From Ostrinia nubilalis (Eukaryota > Arthropoda > Insecta > Lepidoptera > Crambidae): a stretch of DNA of 64,000 nucleotides. Numbering within the stretch: position 1 is the stretch's first letter; each line of letters starts with the position of its first letter. The notes beneath the pieces were generated by a model. That model ran no database searches. It was given only the letters and a program-made list of their open reading frames with translations, and was not told the origin of the DNA. The stretch covers positions 6,634,001 to 6,698,000 of the forward strand of contig NC_087096.1 in assembly GCF_963855985.1 (NCBI RefSeq), read 5' to 3'. The position numbers and the translations under genes were made by a program. Positions 33,575 through 46,661 of the stretch are shown here, piece after piece.

Positions 33575-36500
33575 TTGAATTAGCTGGCAGTTTAAAATAA
33601 ACAAAAAAAGTCCTAAAAAGTTAAAATAAAAAAACAATTTCAAAAAAGGAACATAGACCGTCCGTGCGGAAAATGCGGTGGCACCCACAAAAATGTGCCA
33701 AGAGAAACATGGAGATAAGATATCTGTTTGCCTGATCGTGTGCGCGAATAGCGAATGTATCGGAATTCGAGGCATGGGCCGAAACCGGGCCTTTTGTCGT
33801 GGCTCTGCTGAACAGAATACTATGAGGGTATTTTCAAATAGTGGAGAGAGCGTTTAATGCTGTATCAAGAAAAATACACTTTATGGAATTTATCTTTCTA
33901 TTCTTTGTTAGATTATGGGTGCTAAAAACTTACATATTGTTATCATACCAACGTACACGTAATGTAACGTACAACATAGGAAACACCAACGAATTAGTGT
34001 ACCTCGACTTATTTGTAAATTTTAAGGGTTGGATTTCTATGTGAAACACAGTACGTTAAATTCTATTAAATAAACGTCCCAAAAGAATCGGCAAAGACGG
34101 TTTTTGCGAGACACTGTAAACGGGATGTTCATGTGAAAGTTAATATTAAAAGGTAAGATGGGTACTAAACGGGATTCTGCAAAAAACGGAATATCTCCCT
34201 GGGAACAAGCCCTAATACAAAACGATTTTCAGTGCTAAGAGGCGTAGAACACATCACAGTTTTTCAATACCCTAACTATGCGTCTCTCCTGAATTCCATC
34301 CACACCGCTTGCTTGTATTAATATGGGAATTGGGAGTCATGTCTGAGCCTTGTTGACTCTGGATGCGGTCCAACGTAACGGAAACGAAGCACGAATTTTA
34401 ATATCGCCCTGGATACCAATGATATATGGTTACAGCCCGCCCGGAGTCATAGTGCACGCTATGTCAACACAATAAGGTCGAGATTACAAGCTCATGTTGA
34501 TCGTGACTGTATGATGTGCCTATCCTTAACGTATCTTCACTTGTCAAATACAAAACTGATGGCCAAGTAATGGGGGAGCTATTTTGATAATAATATATGA
34601 AGTAATATGAATGTGATAAAATATGATATTAATATTGTAGGAAGTAAAATGTAACTACTCATTTGCTTTTTTAATAATTAGCCTATCAATCCCCAAGCGT
34701 TGGCATATGACCGCGTACGAATTGATTATTATCAACGAGTATTGTGTCTCTATTCACAGGGCTTGAAAGGTTAAATAAGTCATCCTCCGACAATATTGTT
34801 CTGTAATTTGTTCAAATAGTCTATTAAAGCTCGATGAAAAATATACAATAGTGTCCTCTGGTGTCCTTTATCTTAAAACAAATAACCTAATTAAAGTACT
34901 TCAGTCCCTTTTATGACACTAGTCCAAAAACTTAGAACTTCGATCGCTTTAAATTTCATTGATACGGAACTATTATGGATATTAAGAGCTTTCCTATTAT
35001 ATTACATGCAAAACCATTTAGAAAAACTGCTAGAGTCATACCACATTTATCTAAAAACTTCGCACGTCCGCACGTAGTAAAACTATTTGAGGGCAAACCT
35101 CAGTTGGACAAGGGTATGAATGAATGAGTGAACGAGTGACTGCTCACTTCTCCTCGTCATCGTTTGTGAAGCGATCGGTTGGTTACATAATATTATCTAA
35201 TGTTTGGAAGTATATTTGTTGAAAGAGGATAAAATTTTCAATCATTTGATTTCAACAGTCTGAAAGTAAATTGAATTTATTATTTTAAACTTCAACTTTA
35301 CCATTAAATTTTTGGTTAATACAAATAAAAACCCCTTTACGATCTGTAAAGTTACAAGTTCTGGTGATTCAGTGTAATAGAAGCATAGTTTATCTGAAAG
35401 GTCTGTAGCTCAGACCAGTGTCAGTCTGGCGTTCCTTTTTGGAACCTCTTGTAGAGTCCAAATAATTTGATCTACATTAACATAGCATTGTTTTTCATAT
35501 GAATAAACTAAAAGCCTTTACATGGCCTTTGATCAATACCAGGGGAAAAGTTGTAGTAGTTAAAATAAATGCATAAATCCTAATAACATGACTCTTGTAA
35601 TCTTATTACTGGCCAGGCTACTCCCGCGCTCGCTTCTGCTCATGGTCGCATTTATACCCTATCGTGTGTGTCTCAGGTGGACATTGATATTCCGCGGCCG
35701 TGCCCTACGCTTACCAACGAATTTTCTCAACACAGTCAGCTGAAGTAAACTCGGTATTTCACAACCCTAAACCCGCAACGTAATAACGCTAAGGACGTCC
35801 ATAATAAAATTCAATTATTTAGGCCACCCTGTCCGCTTTTGTTATAAGGCCCGGATTTTTTTCTATTACACGGTTTATTGTTATGCTCTCTGACTTGTCC
35901 AATTAAATGATCCTGTAATATGACGTTCCGGTTAAAGCTATTTGTATGGCGGCTTTAATTTTCCTTCTTTCTTCTTTGATGATGAGGAAATAAAACTGTA
36001 AACGATTTTGAGGATCAGCTAGGACGATGATCTGTTTTATTGCGATTGAAGTCCGAACGAATTTATATTATCTTTTCGGTTTTAATCTAGAAAGGATCTA
36101 ATGAAAGGACAAGTATTTCATCGTTCCTACAATCATTTTTGAACGAAGGACGATATTTAATCCAGTAATTTAACATTTGCGCTGTCTGTTACGTGAAAGG
36201 GATTGTTTTTCGCTTTATCTTGTTACCAAAATTAGAACAATGTCCCAAAAAGTCCACGAAACCCATTTCAACACATTACCCGCAAATCTTTTTGACGAAA
36301 TAATTAAATTGTTCACGAGTCGCGCAAATGGCCTATTAGGGACAAAATGCGTTGTGAAAAGACTTTATGTTTAACAAGATTTTTTCAAAACCTTATTCAT
36401 GCGGCATAGCGCTAGGCCACCACCTCAGTTAACGAGCAAAAGAGCTTTAAATTACCGCAAATTGCGAACGTTGGCAATGTAATTGGAGATAAAAGGCTAT

Positions 36501-37384
36501 TTATAATTATTTCACAACTACTGCAGACACAGTCTTCTGAGATTACAGCGGAGTTGCGAAAATCATTCCTTTTTGGGCCGAGCAAAAAATAATTAGCTTC
36601 TCGAGTTTCAGAAGTTTAATTACGGGGCGCAAAGTGAAACAGCTGAGATTTGGGCGGCGAAACCAAAAGGAAAACTTGGGTTTGGACTAGGTTTTTTGTC
36701 AGCTCTCTTTAGTCTTGTGCCTCATGTCCGTTAATTACGTAAACTCAATAGCAGATCGTAGGTATGATATGTATAAGAAGATTCGTTTTGTCCCTTCTGT
36801 GATAATGTTCAACTACATAACCGTTTTATCTCTTCTTAACATTGATCTATATTTTGTTTTGATATGCCAGTGTCTGCATTAAAATCATTGCTATAGATTG
36901 ATCGATCATTATTATTAAACTTTTAGCAGTCCACTACTGGAAAATTTCACATGGCATGACATACCTACGAGGTCATTCCCATTTCATTCTAATTTACCCT
37001 GTCCATGGTTTCCCGCATTGATAAAAATTTCATAACAACGAATATCACGAACTTTTTGTTATTAAATTAGTAGTGTCAGATTGATATTTTATTGAATAAC
37101 TACCGACAAAATTGACAAACGCATCTCTCGTCTCATCAATTATTCCGTGCACATCAGTCCAACTTAAATTCTGGTATAACAATTGTCATATCATTAATAA
37201 TGGCTGACTAATATTCCATCAGTTAATTACTGACATGTTCGGCTGTCCGTGGAGACGTTGGATAATGCATCAAGCTATTTGTGGTGTCGGCAATTGGTCA
37301 TCATAGCATGCACTGATGTATGTAGGTTATGTGTATGTTATTGTACGTACGTGCGTAGTCAACCTTCAATTTAGGTTAACGTCA

Positions 37385-37592
37385 ATCTATTATAAAAGCG
37401 AAAGGTCACTGACTGATTAACTGACTGACTCACTGACTCATCACGAAATCTCAGAAACAAGTGCTAGAAGTCTCAAATGTTGCATGGGGGTTCCTTTTAG
37501 AAAGTAGGAACGGATTTTACGAAACTCCACCCCTAAGAGGGTAAAACGGGATCCACGCGTACGAAGTCGCGGGCGGCCGCTAGTCTACAATA
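37385..37592 (-). repeat. Dispersed lepidopteran repeat (GCGGCCGCCCGCGACTTCG family)
   Basis: On the minus strand: GCGGCCGCCCGCGACTTCGT, then CGTGGATCCCGTTTTACCC, ending in a CAGTCAGTCAGT-like simple tail. Related to 9476-9560. Family assignment not certain. Confidence 0.55.
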
Positions 37593-38524
37593 TAGGTAAC
37601 TGTGGCAACAATAAAATAAATTAGTTGTTGGTATTTGTTTAACAAGTAAAGAAATAAATTTAAAAAGTATGTCATTTTTACTTTTGGCCTCACTGACATA
37701 GAGCTTTTCAAAGATCATGTACTCAGTTGTAACTAAGATAATTTAAATATAATACAAGTTTAAATAAGTTGGAAATGAGTAACTTTTATCTTGAGAGAGA
37801 ATTGCCAGAATGAGAACAACAAAAGTAAATTATTTTTTGTACCCATCCTGCAAATTAACATTCTGGTGACTTAGTGATGCTGATCGATGAACTATTTTCA
37901 TTTACGTGACGTATTATTTCTTTTTGAATCCCAAAACCCCATAACCTTAAGGAAAATCCGTTTCTCTTTGCTCCAGCTAACACTTGACGGTTTATTTGAA
38001 TGTGAAATTTGAATATATTCAGGGAGATGCTGATCAAATTTAACCCACACTTGACACCGATATCCTGGGAGGGGTGAGAGGGATGAGGGTCTTGAATAAA
38101 ATATTGTGATTAAAAATTCTAAGAATGGAAAAAATCAAGCATGCGTAAATTATGTAAAATCAAACACTTCAAAGAAATCAATGTAAATGGACTGAGTGTG
38201 AGTTGTGAGTTTACATCAAACGTCCTCACTATTAAGCGCGTTAGAAAAATGTATGAAAATTTTAGTTTTTGAACGTTTCCGCTAGGGGCGCTGTATAATC
38301 CGTCATACATTTAATGTAATTTTTTACGCGCTAGTACGCGCACTAGTGAGCGCGTTTGATGTACACTCACACTAGGCCCTCTGATGTCTAAAAGAAAGAT
38401 TTGTAATAAATTATGGATTTTGAGATATCCCTAGCTCTCTAGACTTCTAGAGCGCTAGGACTAATCATTTAAACATTTATTAAAGAGTTACTAGGATGAT
38501 AATTTGATCGACTTCACACTACTT

Positions 38525-38690
38525 AGTTCGCTTCAGCCAAATGACGTCCACTGCTGGATAAAAGCCTCCCTCAAGGATTTCCCCAGCTCTACAGGCTTTC
38601 AGGTACTTCCCGGGACTTTCGCCAGATTGTTGGTCTACCTAGTCGGAGGCTTGCATAAACTACGTCCTCTGGCTCGTGGTCGTCACACAA
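38525..38690 (+). repeat. Dispersed lepidopteran repeat fragment (GTCCACTGCTG family), second copy
   Basis: CGTCCACTGCTGGATAAAAG, CCTCAAGGATTTCC and TGGTCTACCTAGTCGG are present in the same order as in 17518-17680. Confidence 0.5.
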
Positions 38691-40476
38691 TAATTTGAAA
38701 TGTTTAGTAGACAAATCAAAATTTACAATAAGAATTCATTATGTAGTAACAAAAAGACATTTTTCTAAAATAAACTATTCCTACAAAAGACAAGCTTAGT
38801 GTAGATGTAATCTCGCTCGCCTAATGGTTTCCAATTAGTGCCAAATGACCAAAATGCATTTTTAATTTAATTTAAAATATCCATAGCTAACGGTAAAAGC
38901 CAGCCAAATAAAATACACTGTAAAATGCTAGTCTGAGCGTTTGCAGAGCTCATCCAATTTACTTCTAACGAAGGGAAAACATCGCGCGAGATTTCTGAAC
39001 ATCTGGTTGTAGCCAAACTGCTAGAGGAGAACCAAACAAGGGCATCATTAGCTTGCTTATAAACTGTTCCTTTTCATAGTACAAACATAACAGCCAGTAG
39101 AGCTTTATAAAGTAAAATTTAGAAAAATAAAAGATGTGATTTTTATGTGTGAAAAAAGAAAGGGAAAGATACGTAAACAACAGCAAAGATTGTAACCAAC
39201 CTATTCTATTAATATTTTTATAAATAGATACTCATGATTAATTAATGCTGGCTGCTTTTATTTATTCAGTTTTGGCCGTAAAAGGCAAAACATCTGCTGC
39301 TGCCATTAAGCCGATTGATAAAATACATTAATCTTGAAGCAATCAGCGATAAGCGGGAATGCTAGAGCCTCTAAGTTTAGATCTACTGTTTTATTTGTAC
39401 TATATCTTAGTTGCAGGCAGCGAACTAACTTAATTAAATTTGTACGGCAATATTAAGCCGTATATGGTTCATTAAATTTATGATCGGCTTACTGCAATAT
39501 TTGTTTTATGATTACGATTTTATTCGGAGTGATCAAGGTTACGAGAGGGATAAAATTTTATTTCTCTCAAGTCGTTTGAACTTTCGCAATTTATACCTTA
39601 TTTTATATCCGTAGCAAGTAGGTACAGTCGCAAGATCTCTCAATTCATTTTGAACTGTATAGTAATGATACAAAATTCATTATTCATTGGAAAAATCATC
39701 ATCTTCTTCTTTTCCGGTTGGTTTTCTGTCGGCTGAAATTGGAAATTGTATTTTATTCATGAATTGCTAAACAGTAAAGTATAAGCACAGTGTACATTTC
39801 GTGACACACGTGTAACGTGTTTTTTTATACACAGAGCAGTTACACGATAAAATAGTGCACTGAAACACAAATTGTTTCAAACCAGTACAAAAACCAAATT
39901 AATGGTTAAAAAACTAAACAAATTACCAATACGACTCATCTGGGAAAAGTTAAAGTCATAGGTACATATCGGTTCAATTTTGAAGTTTTTGTCACCAAAT
40001 TTTTTAATACGCTTTAATAAGCGACCAAAAACAATTGTAAGTGGGTTGGGCCCGAACCTGTTCCATCCTATTATTAAAAGACAAAGAGTTTCCGTACTCC
40101 GCATTACGTACAGATTGCGAGCAATACCCCAACCCGGACGAAAGGCACACACTTTTTAATAGCCAGGACAAGGATAAACGGTATCATTTGTATAATTACC
40201 GAAGCTACGGTACCTACTTTGAGTGTGTTTCACTGAATTCTTGCAAACCAAATGCGTTTAAACGAAGAATAAACAAGCTAAAAAGCTTTAAAAATGTCTA
40301 CAGAAAAAATCGTTCAAATCGGTCATCGCGTTGGGTTCAGAAAAGTGTTCGGCTCAAAATTTAATGTGACTTGACTATAATACGAATCGATTGACACCTT
40401 GTTCATCATAATTGGTTGAATATATGTATTTTTAGGCACCACTGAAGAACATCCGTAAATACACATAGGTACATAG

Positions 40477-41066
40477 TGTCGTAATTTAACTACTTCCGGC
40501 ATCAAATACTAATGTGTAATGTACATAAGTATGTCTATAAATCACTAATTAAATGTATTTTAGTTTATTCATGATCATTTATAATTAATATTGTATTTAG
40601 TTCATTCAAAGTAACGTTGTGTCATAATTTTACTACTTCCGCTATCAAATACAAATATTTAATGTGTATAAATAGTACCATAAATCATTAATTAAATTTA
40701 TATCAGTCGATCCATAATTATTATAATTAATATTATTATAGTATAGTATTTAGTTAATATTAAGTAGTGTTGCTGACTTCCCATTGGCCAAGGCGGGAAC
40801 ATCTTGGCCAATGCGACGTCCGCCGCATTGCGGTAGGGGAAGTTTCGTTATGGGTAACGGTGTCGAGGAGCGCAGTCTTGCTGCAGAATCGAAACCGTTA
40901 ACATTATCCTAGCCACTGTGTCGGATATCTTGTTACCTACTTATTATTGCAATAATTACTGTGCCTAACTCATAAGAAGAAGTTACAATAAAACAAGAGT
41001 GAAGTATTTTCGTGTTCGTATTTCAACAACCCGCTGTCCTTCTGAGTTTATGATAGCTATATCATA
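40477..41066 (+). repeat. 5' LTR of the gypsy element
   Basis: 590 bp, matching 47088-47677 at an offset of 6611. Contains a TATA-like AT-rich stretch, then a GC-richer segment with the doublet TTGGCCAA, and AATAAA near 40989 that could serve as polyadenylation signal. The putative primer-binding region follows directly (CTCAGAAGTGGGATCTG). Confidence 0.9.
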
Positions 41067-41771
41067 TCTCAGAAGTGGGATCTGAAAAAAAACGCCTGCA
41101 AAACGAAGTGTAAGTACCAACATTTTTTTGTCTTTTCTATCCTGATTATTTCATATTTTACAAAAAGAAGTTTTGATGAACTTTTGTAAGACCGTGATAA
41201 TGCAAGTTACTTGATGTACTGGTAGATTTTTTTTCTTATATTCGTGTATACCACCACAATTGGTATTGAAAATTAACACGAAGAAAATTTTGTTTTCTTC
41301 TTTCCTTTCTATAATTTTTATACAATTATACACAAATAATGTATATGTACCTACCCAATGAGTATAATAACCGAAATATCACTGGGTTACGATGGTTTCA
41401 AGGCTTCCAATATTTTACATTCCTAATGAGTCTAGGCATTTAATTAAGCTATCTGATTTAATTATGCTTTCGCATAATTACATGCTGCATGTCCAGTGAT
41501 AGTAACTACAAGTATTCGGAGTGAAATATTATGTAGGTACGCAGAGTTAATATTAAAACAATTTGTTTTAGTGTTTACTAGAATATGATAATTTCGATTA
41601 TTTTTAATGTACCCTAGCGTTTTAAGTCGTTACACATAAACATAACATAACGTTTTCTGCCCATAATATTGAGTGGTCCAATCGACTTTGAGTTTTCAAT
41701 ACGAAGCATAGCTACGTACGTGGTAAGGATGAATACGGTATTAATATAATATTTCTGTTCCGAGGTGAACC

Positions 41772-44700
41772 ATGGGCAAGGATAAAGCCCACCGACGTCG
41801 TCGGTCCAAGTCTCGGAAGGCGAGGGAACCCTGCCACCATGCAGCGGTTTCTGATGAAGACCGGAGCCGCAGCCAGTCCAGAGGTCGCTCTCCAACCCGG
41901 TCCCCGTTCATCCGGCGTTCAAGACGGAGGAGGTCGCGCTCGAGGTGCTCACGGCGCTCAAGATCTACTTCAAGGCGGCCAGATTCACGTGAGCATATCA
42001 GATTTAATAATTCCAAGGATAGAAGGTTATCACCTAAATCAAGATCAAGGTCGAGGTCTAGACTAAACGTACCGCAATCGCCTGTGTCTAATGTAGCTAA
42101 TACGAATAATAGCAATGATGTCCAGAATATGTTTTTTCAGAAATTTCTTGATGTAATGAGTAATTTAAAAACTAGTAGCGACAGTGACAAGTTCCCGGTC
42201 TTAAATGTTGTACCCGAATTTGACCCTTTAAATAAGGAACAGACTGTAGATGCATGGATTCATAAGGTAGATGAATGCGCTCAAATATACGGATGGAGTG
42301 ATAGGCAGATAGTTCATTACGCGATGTCTAAGCTTCAGGGTATAGCAAAAACGTGGTATCAGGGGTTACCTTCTGTACTTCATTCGTGGTCCGAATGGAA
42401 AATAAAGCTGCGTGAATCTTTCCCAACGAGGGAAAATTACGCAGAATTATTAACGGAAATGCTAGCCAAACGTGTTCGTTACGGAGAATCTTTGGATCTA
42501 TATTATTATTCAAAAATGAACCTCTTGAATCGTTGCGAAATCACAGGTAGACGCGCAGTCGACTGCTTGTTAGCTGGTATTGATGATCGGAATGTACGGG
42601 TAGGCGGGCAAAGTGCTGAGTTTAATGAACCTGAACAAGTTCTCAAGTTTTTGAAATCCATTAAGGTAGGACATGATAGAACCAATAACGACGTCGCGAG
42701 GAATAGGGACAGGGAAAAACGGAATAATAACCCAACTCATTCTAATGATAGAACTGCTAATATCTATCTAAAGTCCAATAATAATAATTTACTATGCTAT
42801 AACTGCAATGAGAAGGGTCATCCATTTTTCCGCTGCCCAAAGCCCAGGCTACAATGCACAAATTGCAAACTATTAGGTCACTTAGTCGCGGACTGCCCGA
42901 AATCGAAAAATAGTATTGCCACAGACGATAAGAGTAAAAGCGTGTTAAATGTTGATTACGGGGTCAATACTAGCCTTAAATATAAGATGCCTGCCAAAAT
43001 CAATAATCAGTTGTTGCATTGTTTAGTTGATTTAGGTAGCGAAGGTACTTTGATACGAGTTAGCGAAGCCAAACGGCTACAATTGAAATGGCAGGAAGTA
43101 AGTGGCCCATTGCTAAAAGGTATTGCTGATGCTGCATGCCTCCCTATTGGTTCGTTATATGCAACTGTTGAGATACAGGGGATTACCGAACATAATGTAA
43201 ACATTCTTGTAGTCGATGACCATATCATACCATGTCCCCTCTTATTAGGTCACACGTTTACAGAACGCCCTACCATTAAAATCATAAAAACGGGCACAGA
43301 TGTGATATTCCAAAAATCTGACCTTTATAGAACCGTAAAATGCACACTTGTTAGCTCTAGTGATGTTTTGTTGGGGTCTCACGAAATTAAATCAGTACCA
43401 GTAAAAAGTCCAAATGGATATACCGGTACTATTTACGTTCATGGTAGTCTAAGGTACGTTCCAAATAGAGAACATTACCTATTACCTGGTGAATACCGGT
43501 TAAAAGATGGCGTAGGAAGCGTCCTGATTCAAAACTTGGGTAATAGTGACTTTAGGTTCAAGTCTGGCGAATTAGTTACAAGAAGTTATTCTATAAACGC
43601 CATTAATATTAATTACTTAGATTCTTGCCAGGATGATTTTGATACTAGTATTAAAAGTGGCGATACATTGACTCAAGGTCAAGAAGCTAAGCTAAAAAAG
43701 TTGCTCAACGACTACAAGAACTGTTTTTCGTCTGGGTTAAAGGATTTGGGATTTACTACAGCCACTGAAATGACTATAGAGTTAACGGACACGGAACCAG
43801 TAGTATATCGTCCGTATCGACTACCGTATAACGAACGCCAGCAGGTTAAGGATATGGTTCAAGATATGTTAGACTGTGACATCATTAGAGAGTCTAGTTC
43901 TCCTTATGCTAGCCCAATAGTATTAGTTAACAAGAAATCGGGAGAAAAGAGGCTATGCGTAGACTACCGTGCACTAAATCGAAAAACAAAACGTGAACAT
44001 TACCCCCTGCCAAGAATTGAGGATCAACTCGATAGACTCTCTGGTAGTAAGCTATACATTACACTCGATTTAGCGTCAGGGTACTATCAGATACCTATTG
44101 CGGAACAGTCTCGTGAAAAAACTGCGTTCGTGACCCCGGACGGTCAGTATGAATACAAAAGGATGCCTTTTGGGCTTGTTAACGCACCTTCTGTATTTCA
44201 ACGTACAATGAATAAAATAGTCCAAAACTCACCTGTTCGTGCGTACACAATTGTATATATGGATGATATCCTTATCCCGGCTAGCTCGTTCGAGGAAGGT
44301 TTGTTTCGTCTAGAGGAAGTTTTAAAACTACTTATGAAAAATGGATTAACGCTCAAACTGGCGAAATGCAACTTCTTCTTTGACGAGATCGATTATTTGG
44401 GTTATGAAGTAAGTGCAAATGGAGTAAGACCTGGTACAACAAAAACTAAAGCGATATCTGACTTCGCTCCACCAACAAACGTTCATGAGGTAAGACGATT
44501 TTTAGGGCTCGCCAGCTTCTTTAGAAGGTTTGTCAGAGGATTCGCGGCTATCGCACAACCATTGACGTCCCTTCTAAAGAAAGATGCTTCGTGGCGCTGG
44601 GGCAGTGACGAGTTGGACGCCTTCAATAAATTAAAACAGGTACTTGTAGATAGACCAGTGCTAGCGATCTATAATCCAGAATCTGAAACTCAACTTCACA

Positions 44701-46406
44701 CGGATGCGAGCAAGATCGGCGTTGCAGGAATTCTAATGCAGAAAGACTCTACAGGTATGATACGCCCAGTTGCATATTATAGTAGACAAACTACCCCTGA
44801 TGAGCAAAAATTACATTCGTACGAGCTAGAAACCCTGGCCGTCATATCATCCCTAAGCAAGTTTAGAGTCTACCTATTAGGTATTAGGTTTAAGATCATT
44901 ACAGACTGCAACGCACTTCGTACAACGCTCACTAAACGCGACCTCATACCAAGGATAGCTCGTTGGTGGTTACAGTTTCTTGAATATGATTGCGATATAG
45001 AGTATAGATCAGGTGAAAGGATGGCACATGTAGATGCGTTGAGTAGGTGTCCGGTAGATGAACAGGATTCTATGCATTTGTTAGATATACTCGTGATTGA
45101 TACTGATGATTGGTTAACCACTTATCAGCAATCCGATGATGACATAAAGCGCATTGCTGATATACTTAACGACCCAAAGACTAGGGAAACTACTGAAATT
45201 TTCAAAAATTACAAATTGGTTAATGGTCGTGTTTATCGCATTCTTGATGATTCGAGTATACGCTGGTTAGTTCCTCGGGGAGCAAGGTGGCAACTGTTAA
45301 AAGTTAACCACGATGATATAGGTCACTTTGGCTATGATAAGACGTTAGGGCGTATAAAGGCAAATTACTGGTTTCCCAAAATGAGACGATTCATTAAGAA
45401 GTATGTGGCTGCATGTGTGGAATGCGCCCATCACAAATTACCAAGTGGAAAGAAAGCTGGTGAACTGCATCCTATCCCAAAAATAGATATTCCTTTTGAC
45501 ACAATTCATGCGGACCACTTGGGGCCATTTATTAAAACCAAAAGGGGAAACTCTTATATATTAGTAATTGTTGATGCATTCACAAAATTTATAAATTTAT
45601 CAGCTGTTCGAAACACAAAATCTGCTACAAGTATTAAGGTATTTCGTGAGCATTTTAGTTATTTTGGCACGCCAAATCGTCTTATCACTGACCAGGGGAC
45701 CAGCTTTACTAGTGGTGCTTTCAAGAGTTTTGTTAAATCTACGGGGATAAAGCACGTGCTTAATGCCGTTGCAACGCCAAGAGCAAATGGTCAGGTAGAG
45801 CGGTACAACCGTACTATTTTGGCTGCTCTTGGTGCTATGAATCATGATAAACCAAATGGTATATGGGATGAGCATTTGCCCGATATTCAATTGGGTATAA
45901 ATACGACTATTCATTCAACAACAAAAAAGACTCCAACCGAGCTATTATTCGGGAGAACGGTTACGAACCCAACTCAGGGAAAATTCAATGAAATTATTTC
46001 TGAAACTGCTCCCACTACTCAATCGTCACTGTCAGAAATAAGAGCGGAAGCCTGCGACTTAATAGAAAAACAGCAGGGCAAAGATAAGGAATCGTTCGAT
46101 GCACATAGAAAAAAAGGCATAGAGTTTAAAGTAGGTGACCTAGTTAGGATCATACGTGCGACAACTGGAATCGAGGGACAGTCTAAGAAACTTGAACCTA
46201 AATGTAGAGGTCCATACCGTATCAAGAAAATACTTCCGAATGACCGATACGTAGTAGAAGACACCCCGATCACACGAAAGGGTAAACGATACGAGGCTAT
46301 AATCGCGGTAGATAAAATATTTCCCTGGCTTTCCATCACACAGTCTGTTTCTTCTGATGAGATGTCATCTGATAATGAGAGTCGTAATGAGTCTGATACT
46401 TCTTGA
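41772..46406 (+). CDS. Gypsy-type gag-pol polyprotein, 1544 aa
   Basis: One frame encodes structural and enzymatic parts of the retrotransposon. Order: an Arg/Ser-rich basic N-terminus (about 7-105); a retrotransposon gag domain (about 140-300); two CCHC zinc knuckles (about 341-380); an aspartic protease with DLGS at 420; reverse transcriptase with YMDD at 829-832; RNase H beginning TDAS (D at 978); an integrase zinc finger (H, H, C, C, about 1180-1220); and the integrase core with D1248, D1307 and E1343, spacing D-x35-E. The C-terminal tail has the usual GPYRI-type segment. Gag and pol are fused without frameshift or stop. Two oddities: the RS-like N-terminus, and the protease motif DLG where DTG or DSG is usual. 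Domain order RT-RNaseH-IN places it in Ty3/gypsy, not copia. Confidence 0.93.
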   Translation: MGKDKAHRRRRSKSRKAREPCHHAAVSDEDRSRSQSRGRSPTRSPFIRRSRRRRSRSRCSRRSRSTSRRPDSREHIRFNNSKDRRLSPKSRSRSRSRLNVPQSPVSNVANTNNSNDVQNMFFQKFLDVMSNLKTSSDSDKFPVLNVVPEFDPLNKEQTVDAWIHKVDECAQIYGWSDRQIVHYAMSKLQGIAKTWYQGLPSVLHSWSEWKIKLRESFPTRENYAELLTEMLAKRVRYGESLDLYYYSKMNLLNRCEITGRRAVDCLLAGIDDRNVRVGGQSAEFNEPEQVLKFLKSIKVGHDRTNNDVARNRDREKRNNNPTHSNDRTANIYLKSNNNNLLCYNCNEKGHPFFRCPKPRLQCTNCKLLGHLVADCPKSKNSIATDDKSKSVLNVDYGVNTSLKYKMPAKINNQLLHCLVDLGSEGTLIRVSEAKRLQLKWQEVSGPLLKGIADAACLPIGSLYATVEIQGITEHNVNILVVDDHIIPCPLLLGHTFTERPTIKIIKTGTDVIFQKSDLYRTVKCTLVSSSDVLLGSHEIKSVPVKSPNGYTGTIYVHGSLRYVPNREHYLLPGEYRLKDGVGSVLIQNLGNSDFRFKSGELVTRSYSINAININYLDSCQDDFDTSIKSGDTLTQGQEAKLKKLLNDYKNCFSSGLKDLGFTTATEMTIELTDTEPVVYRPYRLPYNERQQVKDMVQDMLDCDIIRESSSPYASPIVLVNKKSGEKRLCVDYRALNRKTKREHYPLPRIEDQLDRLSGSKLYITLDLASGYYQIPIAEQSREKTAFVTPDGQYEYKRMPFGLVNAPSVFQRTMNKIVQNSPVRAYTIVYMDDILIPASSFEEGLFRLEEVLKLLMKNGLTLKLAKCNFFFDEIDYLGYEVSANGVRPGTTKTKAISDFAPPTNVHEVRRFLGLASFFRRFVRGFAAIAQPLTSLLKKDASWRWGSDELDAFNKLKQVLVDRPVLAIYNPESETQLHTDASKIGVAGILMQKDSTGMIRPVAYYSRQTTPDEQKLHSYELETLAVISSLSKFRVYLLGIRFKIITDCNALRTTLTKRDLIPRIARWWLQFLEYDCDIEYRSGERMAHVDALSRCPVDEQDSMHLLDILVIDTDDWLTTYQQSDDDIKRIADILNDPKTRETTEIFKNYKLVNGRVYRILDDSSIRWLVPRGARWQLLKVNHDDIGHFGYDKTLGRIKANYWFPKMRRFIKKYVAACVECAHHKLPSGKKAGELHPIPKIDIPFDTIHADHLGPFIKTKRGNSYILVIVDAFTKFINLSAVRNTKSATSIKVFREHFSYFGTPNRLITDQGTSFTSGAFKSFVKSTGIKHVLNAVATPRANGQVERYNRTILAALGAMNHDKPNGIWDEHLPDIQLGINTTIHSTTKKTPTELLFGRTVTNPTQGKFNEIISETAPTTQSSLSEIRAEACDLIEKQQGKDKESFDAHRKKGIEFKVGDLVRIIRATTGIEGQSKKLEPKCRGPYRIKKILPNDRYVVEDTPITRKGKRYEAIIAVDKIFPWLSITQSVSSDEMSSDNESRNESDTS

Positions 46407-46469
46407 ATGAATACCTATATTTTTAGGCTTGTTACTGTCACTACTAATTAGGCATCCAAAACAATTAAG

Positions 46470-46661
46470 GGTAAAAACTAAATTAAGTTTGTTGTGCTGG
46501 TTAAGGTCATGAACCGGCACAGCAGTCATTATTGCCGATAACGGTCAACGTCATGGACCGGGCAAGGTAAAAACTAAATTAAGTTTGTTGTACTGGTTAA
46601 GGTCATCAACCGGCACAGCAGTCATTATTGCCGGTAACGGTCAACGTCATGGACCGGGCAA
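46470..46661 (+). repeat. Two 96-bp tandem repeats in the gypsy 3' region
   Basis: Units 46470-46565 and 46566-46661 differ at only a few positions. They lie between the polyprotein stop and the 3' LTR. More degenerate relatives, each containing AGTTAAGGTCATGAAC-like words, continue to about 46855. Noncoding; possibly an RNA structure or spacer of the element. Confidence 0.85.

Larger units (their letters stand above)
33019..40472. other. Gene-less stretch between the mariner and gypsy elements
   Basis: Contains the MITE at 33392 and repeat remnants at 37385 and 38525. Nothing else is recognisable: no long frame, no run of splice-bounded blocks, no tRNA. Confidence 0.5.

Noticed and set aside
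41741..42115. Antisense Leu/Asp/Arg-rich 124-aa frame
   Set aside because: Mirror of the RS-rich N-terminus of the gypsy polyprotein.
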